A DNA stretch of 26,939 nucleotides from Bacteroidota bacterium (lineage in GTDB: Bacteria > Bacteroidota > Bacteroidia > J057), in contig RDXT01000798.1 in assembly GCA_004292985.1 (NCBI GenBank), forward strand, positions 1-26,939, read 5' to 3'. Below the pieces are notes generated by a model, which was not told the DNA's origin, did no database searches, and saw nothing but the letters and a program-made list of their open reading frames with translations. Positions within the stretch are counted from its first letter, which is position 1. Every line of letters begins with the position of its first letter. Made by a program: the position numbers and the translations under genes. Below are positions 23,533 through 26,939 of this stretch, piece after piece.

Positions 23533-25527
23533 ATGAAGCGTGTATTGTGTTTCTGGTTCTGTATGGCAAGCCTCTGGGCATTTACCCAGGATCGGCAGCA
23601 GGTGGACCAACTGAATGAGTCTGCTCTGCACTACCAGAGCAGCCACGAACTGGAGCAGGCCCGCAGCGCATCGGGGCAGGCATTAGAGATGGCCCGCAGG
23701 ATCGGCTATCCCGAAGGCGAAATTACCGCCCTGCTGGGGCTGGTATATCCCCTGTATTTTACCGATAGTATCCGGGAAGCACTTCCTGTGGTCCAGGAGG
23801 CACTCGCCCTGGCCCAAAAACAGCGCCTGAGCCTGGCCGAGGCCCAGTGCCACCTCACCCTCGGCAATTTTTTGCTGTCCGCCGGAGATATTTCCGGCTC
23901 CCGCGCGTCTTATCGCAGGGCCTACGAAGGCTATACGCAGCTCGGCCAGTCGCTCAAATCCTCTTCGGCCCTCGGCGGCCTTTCGGACACCTATCTGCGC
24001 GAAGCCCGCTATTTTGAAGCGCTCGATACCCTGCTGCTCTGCTACCGGATCACCACGCAGGCACGCGACACCTTCCGCATGGCACGTGTAGCCTACTCAA
24101 TATCAGGCGTTTACAAAAACCTGCCCGAATACGGGGAACAAGCCCTCGATTTTACCCGGCAGGCTGTGATGCTTGCCCGATACAGCGGAAACGAAGCCCT
24201 TCACTGTCTCTGTGTATCTAATATGGGTCAGATTTACGCCGATCAGCCTGAGCCTGACAGCGCCCGTGCCTATTTGCTTCAGGCCAAAGAGATGTGTACG
24301 CAGGTCGGGCGTGGCGACCTGGTGATTACGGCCTGCCTGGGACTGGCCACCCTCGAAAAAAAAACAGGCAATCACCGGGCCGAGCGGGACTGGCTGCAGG
24401 AAGCCCTCGGCTACACCCAGCCCGATGATTCGGGCGGCTACGAAGATGCCATTTCGATCGAGGTGCTGATCGCGCTGGGCAACTGTTTTCTGGCGCTGGG
24501 CGATCTTTCACAGGCGGAACACTACCTTCAGCTATCGCTCCCCAGCTATGAGCGGTCTTCTGCTTATGGACTGGGCGTGGCACTGTTCCGGGGGCTGGGC
24601 GAGCTTGCGGAGCTGCGGCAGCGACCGACAGAGGCCCTGCGCTACTACCGGCGTTCGGTGGCCCTGCGTGACAGTATTTTTTTTGATGAAAATGCCCAAA
24701 AACTGGCCCGGATGGTTTATACGCATGAGTTTGAGCAAAAACAGGCCCTGGCACAGGCTGCGCGCGACAAAGAACTGGCCCTGCGCGATGCCCGGACCCG
24801 GCAGCAACGCTGGCTCTATGGCCTCAGCCTGCTCTTCCTGAGCGGTGGGGGCGCTGCCTATGTCTATGTCTATCGCAGGCAGCAGGAACAACAGCGCACA
24901 TTGCTCGAACTGGCCAACCTGCGAGCACAGATGAATCCGCATTTTATCTTTAACTGCCTGAACTCGATTTACCGCTATACCAAGGAAGGAAATACAGAAA
25001 CAGCCAGTTATTACCTCCAGAAATTCAGCCGCCTGCTGCGCCTGGTATTAGAAAACAGCCGCTCTGAAAAAATCACCCTCGCCCGCGACCTCGATGCCCT
25101 GAAACTGTATGTGGAAATCGAAGCGCTGCGCTTCAAAGACAAGCTCCGGTTTCATGTCCGGATGGACCCCGCCATAGACCCCGGTTTTGTGCAGGTGCCC
25201 GGCATGCTGATCCAGCCCCATGTCGAAAATGCCATCTGGCACGGGCTGATGCACAAGGACGAAGGGGGCGAAATCGAGCTTGCGCTCACCCAGCCGCAGG
25301 AGCAGATATTGCGGGTGGAAATACGCGACAATGGAATCGGCAGGAGCGCATCTGCTGAACTGAGGACCCAGAATGCACATAAAAGCATCGGTAGCCAGAT
25401 CACCGAAGACCGCATCCGGATGGCGGGGAAAATGGCCCGTGGAGGTGCAAAAACCCAGATTACAGACCTTTATGACGAACAAGGCCAGGCAACGGGAACC
25501 CTGGTCGTACTCGAAATACCCATTTGA
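23533..25527 (+). CDS. TPR-containing LytS-type sensor histidine kinase
   Basis: This 664-residue kinase has a signal peptide or first membrane segment (RVLCFWFCMASLWAF), then about 400 residues of helical repeats that read as tetratricopeptide repeats and probably lie in the periplasm. One membrane helix follows (about 430-452, LYGLSLLFLSGGGAAYVYVY), and then a cytoplasmic LytS/His_kinase domain. The phospho-accepting histidine is His470 in MNPHFIFNCLNSIY. The ATP lid has N-box PHVENAIWHGL and G-box RDNGIGRSAS. The ATG at 23533 gives the cleanest signal sequence; 23521 is also possible. The response regulator begins one base after the stop, so the pair is certainly co-expressed. What the TPR region senses is unknown. 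Confidence 0.93.
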   Translation: MKRVLCFWFCMASLWAFTQDRQQVDQLNESALHYQSSHELEQARSASGQALEMARRIGYPEGEITALLGLVYPLYFTDSIREALPVVQEALALAQKQRLSLAEAQCHLTLGNFLLSAGDISGSRASYRRAYEGYTQLGQSLKSSSALGGLSDTYLREARYFEALDTLLLCYRITTQARDTFRMARVAYSISGVYKNLPEYGEQALDFTRQAVMLARYSGNEALHCLCVSNMGQIYADQPEPDSARAYLLQAKEMCTQVGRGDLVITACLGLATLEKKTGNHRAERDWLQEALGYTQPDDSGGYEDAISIEVLIALGNCFLALGDLSQAEHYLQLSLPSYERSSAYGLGVALFRGLGELAELRQRPTEALRYYRRSVALRDSIFFDENAQKLARMVYTHEFEQKQALAQAARDKELALRDARTRQQRWLYGLSLLFLSGGGAAYVYVYRRQQEQQRTLLELANLRAQMNPHFIFNCLNSIYRYTKEGNTETASYYLQKFSRLLRLVLENSRSEKITLARDLDALKLYVEIEALRFKDKLRFHVRMDPAIDPGFVQVPGMLIQPHVENAIWHGLMHKDEGGEIELALTQPQEQILRVEIRDNGIGRSASAELRTQNAHKSIGSQITEDRIRMAGKMARGGAKTQITDLYDEQGQATGTLVVLEIPI

Positions 25528-25528
25528 T

Positions 25529-26275
25529 ATGCTCAAAGCCCTGATGATAGACGACGAACCCGATGCCCTGGAGGCCCTGCACCTTACCCTGATGGATGTG
25601 TGTCCGCAGGTGGCAGTCGCGGGTAAGTTTACCGATGCCCGGCGGGGCCTGGAAGCCATCCGCAGCAGTGAACCTGATCTGGTTTTTCTGGACATCGAAA
25701 TGCCCCGGATGAATGGATTTCAGTTGCTCGAAGAGCTGGGAGAAGTTCGTTTCAGCCTTATTTTCACAACTGCCTACAGCCATTTTGCGGTGAAAGCCTT
25801 CAAATTCAGTGCGGTGGACTACCTCCTCAAGCCCGTGAGTCCGGAGGAGCTTCAGGCGGCAGTGGGGAAGGCCATTCAGAAAAAACAGACAGAAAAAACG
25901 CAGCTCGAACTTTTGCGAAGGCAGCTCTATGCCCCCGACCAGAAGCGCTTTGACAAGATCGCCCTGCCCTATGCCCACGGATATACTTTCGTAGAACTGG
26001 CCCATGTGCTCTATTGCGAGTCGGACAGCAGCTATACCCGCTTTTATCTGGCATCGGGAGAGGTCTATCTCATCACCAAAACATTGGGAAATGTCGAGGA
26101 AATGCTCGAAGGAGGAGATTTTTTCCGCCTCCACAAGCAGTTTCTGGTAAATATGCGCCAGATCAGCCGATATGTGCGGGGCGACGGCGGCTATGTGCTC
26201 ATGCCCAATGGCGTCAGCATCCCCGTATCGCGCAGCCGCAAAGAAGAGTTTGTCGAGCTGTTCACCCGCTTCTGA
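25529..26275 (+). CDS. LytTR-family response regulator
   Basis: This 248-residue regulator has a receiver domain (about 1-115) with the acidic pair in MIDDEPDALEALHL, the phospho-acceptor Asp55 in VFLDIEMPRMNGF, the conserved Thr in IFTTAYSHF and Lys in LLKPVS. A LytTR DNA-binding domain (about 145-245) follows: YTFVELAHVLYCESDSSYTR, KTLGNVEEMLEG and FFRLHKQFLVNMRQISRYV. The kinase stop (25525-25527) and this ATG are separated by one base, so translation is probably coupled. The longer open frame from 25373 overlaps the kinase and is not used. Target genes are unknown; the lipoprotein gene 117 bp downstream is one candidate. Confidence 0.95.
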   Translation: MLKALMIDDEPDALEALHLTLMDVCPQVAVAGKFTDARRGLEAIRSSEPDLVFLDIEMPRMNGFQLLEELGEVRFSLIFTTAYSHFAVKAFKFSAVDYLLKPVSPEELQAAVGKAIQKKQTEKTQLELLRRQLYAPDQKRFDKIALPYAHGYTFVELAHVLYCESDSSYTRFYLASGEVYLITKTLGNVEEMLEGGDFFRLHKQFLVNMRQISRYVRGDGGYVLMPNGVSIPVSRSRKEEFVELFTRF

Positions 26276-26360
26276 CAAAGCACCCGCATTCCCGCCTGAG
26301 CAGGTACTTTTCCGGCCTCAGCCACCTTCTTTTGCCTGGCCCGGCAGAAGGAGAGACATT

Positions 26361-26390
26361 CGCTTATCGAACAACAAATAATCCTAAGCG
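26361..26390. repeat. Short inverted repeat directly upstream of the lipoprotein start
   Basis: CGCTTA (26361-26366) and TAAGCG (26385-26390) form a perfect 6-bp inverted repeat with an 18-nt AT-rich spacer, ending two bases before the ATG at 26393. A second imperfect hairpin lies at 26326-26352 (CCTTCT...GCC paired with GGC-AGAAGG). The 117-bp gap may hold regulatory sequence for the lipoprotein, possibly bound by the LytTR regulator upstream. Chance occurrence is possible. Confidence 0.3.
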
Positions 26391-26392
26391 TT

Positions 26393-26939
26393 ATGACTCT
26401 CTCATTCAGAATGATCGCCCTGGCCCTGGCTCTTGCAGCACTCCTCAGCAGCTGTGACAACAGCGCCAACACCCTCGCCGACAGCTCCGTGCCTGTCAAC
26501 ATCAGCGATGTGCCTGTGCAGGCTACCGACTACATCCAGACGACCTTCAACGGCCTTACCATTGTCAAAGTCGAAATGAAGCTCAACTCCGATGGCAGCG
26601 TGAAAAAGTACGAAGTCTATCTGAGCAACGGCGTCGAGCTGTATTTTGACGCCAACTGGAACCTCCTCGGTGACGATGATGATGACGATGACGACAGCGA
26701 TGACGACAACTCCGGCAGCGGCAGCGGAGATGACGACGACAGCGATGATGACGACTCTGACGATGACAACTCCGGCAGCGGCGGTGATGACAGCTTCAAC
26801 ATTGCATTTTCCGACCTGCCCCAGGTGTCTCAGGACTACGTTACCCAAAACTATCCTGACGAGTCTATCAAAAAAATCCGCAAAAAACTCAATGACGCGG
26901 GCAATGTGCGCCTCTACGAAGTGCGTTTTGAAAGCGGAA
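26393..26939 (+). CDS. Lipoprotein with two PepSY-like domains and a poly-Asp linker, 3' partial
   Basis: The frame is open to the last base, so the stop is outside the window. The protein starts with a lipoprotein signal whose lipobox ends LLSSC (Cys21). Residues about 33-92 form a PepSY-like domain of the kind in the DUF2874 family (ISDVPVQATDYIQTTF, KYEVYLSNGVELYFDANW). Residues 94-132 form a linker of nearly only Asp, Ser, Gly and Asn. A second PepSY-like unit begins near 134 (FSDLPQVSQDYVTQNYPDES, LYEVRFESG) and is cut by the window edge. Such small secreted domains are common in Bacteroidota; their role is not well known. The residue after Cys is Asp, and no known Bacteroidota surface-export signal follows it. 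It lies just after the LytTR pair. Confidence 0.87.
   Translation, partial: MTLSFRMIALALALAALLSSCDNSANTLADSSVPVNISDVPVQATDYIQTTFNGLTIVKVEMKLNSDGSVKKYEVYLSNGVELYFDANWNLLGDDDDDDDDSDDDNSGSGSGDDDDSDDDDSDDDNSGSGGDDSFNIAFSDLPQVSQDYVTQNYPDESIKKIRKKLNDAGNVRLYEVRFESG
26672..26789 (+). repeat. Asp/Ser-coding low-complexity tract (GAY/AGC repeats)
   Basis: This stretch of the lipoprotein gene consists mainly of GAC/GAT codons with blocks coding NSGSG. Two related units with the core ACAACTCCGGCAGCGGC recur in it. On the opposite strand it gives open frames rich in Ser/Val that are shadows. Mixed GAT and GAC use limits slippage but the tract could still vary in length between strains. Confidence 0.75.

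Noticed and set aside
26402..26848. A Val/Ile/Ser-rich minus-strand open frame at the right end
   Set aside because: It arises from reverse reading of the GAC/GAT tract; the plus-strand lipoprotein has a lipobox and two PepSY-like units and simply lacks a stop inside the window.

Overview
The window looks like a chromosomal segment of a Bacteroidota bacterium with fairly high GC, possibly a Saprospiria-type lineage; the family is not certain. The evidence is a secreted protein with a type IX secretion (T9SS) type A C-terminal sorting domain, a TonB-dependent receptor with an N-terminal carboxypeptidase-regulatory-like domain, a TPR/LytS-type histidine kinase paired with a LytTR regulator, a PepSY-like lipoprotein, and several upstream sequences close to the Bacteroidota promoter pattern (TTTG, about 20 bp, TAnnTTTG; here often TAnnTTYGC). 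No tRNA, rRNA, CRISPR array, IS element or phage gene was seen, and no gene-free gap exceeds about 210 bp.

Left part (1-7.4 kb): the 3' part of a non-hydrolysing UDP-sugar 2-epimerase and a WlbA/WbpB-like nucleotide-sugar dehydrogenase form the edge of a surface-polysaccharide locus. A perfect 62-bp tandem duplication lies at the epimerase's end. After a clear terminator comes a ROK-family sugar kinase. It converges on a large glycine-rich T9SS-exported protein, which is followed on the minus strand by a long-chain acyl-CoA synthetase-like enzyme. A small gene with an NfeD-type OB fold diverges from the latter.

Middle (7.6-17 kb): a TonB-dependent receptor converges on a GT9 (heptosyltransferase-like) glycosyltransferase; the two genes share one TTAA that supplies both stop codons. 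A divergent secreted GH31 alpha-glycosidase follows, then a SAM methyltransferase, an AbfT/Cat2-like CoA-transferase and a tocopherol-cyclase-family protein.

Right part (17.1-26.9 kb): three co-directional, tightly packed genes encode an ABC exporter-like protein, a HlyD-like periplasmic adaptor and a TolC-like outer-membrane channel, a complete tripartite export machine. The ABC protein is unusual: Walker A, Q-loop and Walker B are intact, but the LSGGQ signature is entirely replaced and the H-loop histidine is asparagine. Next come an unrecognised secreted 554-residue protein, a TPR histidine kinase and its LytTR response regulator (1 nt apart), and a lipoprotein cut by the window end that has two PepSY-like domains joined by a poly-Asp/Ser linker. 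The most notable candidate for something little described is this export machine with a degenerate ATPase next to a cell-envelope signalling pair; the functional link between them is inference only.
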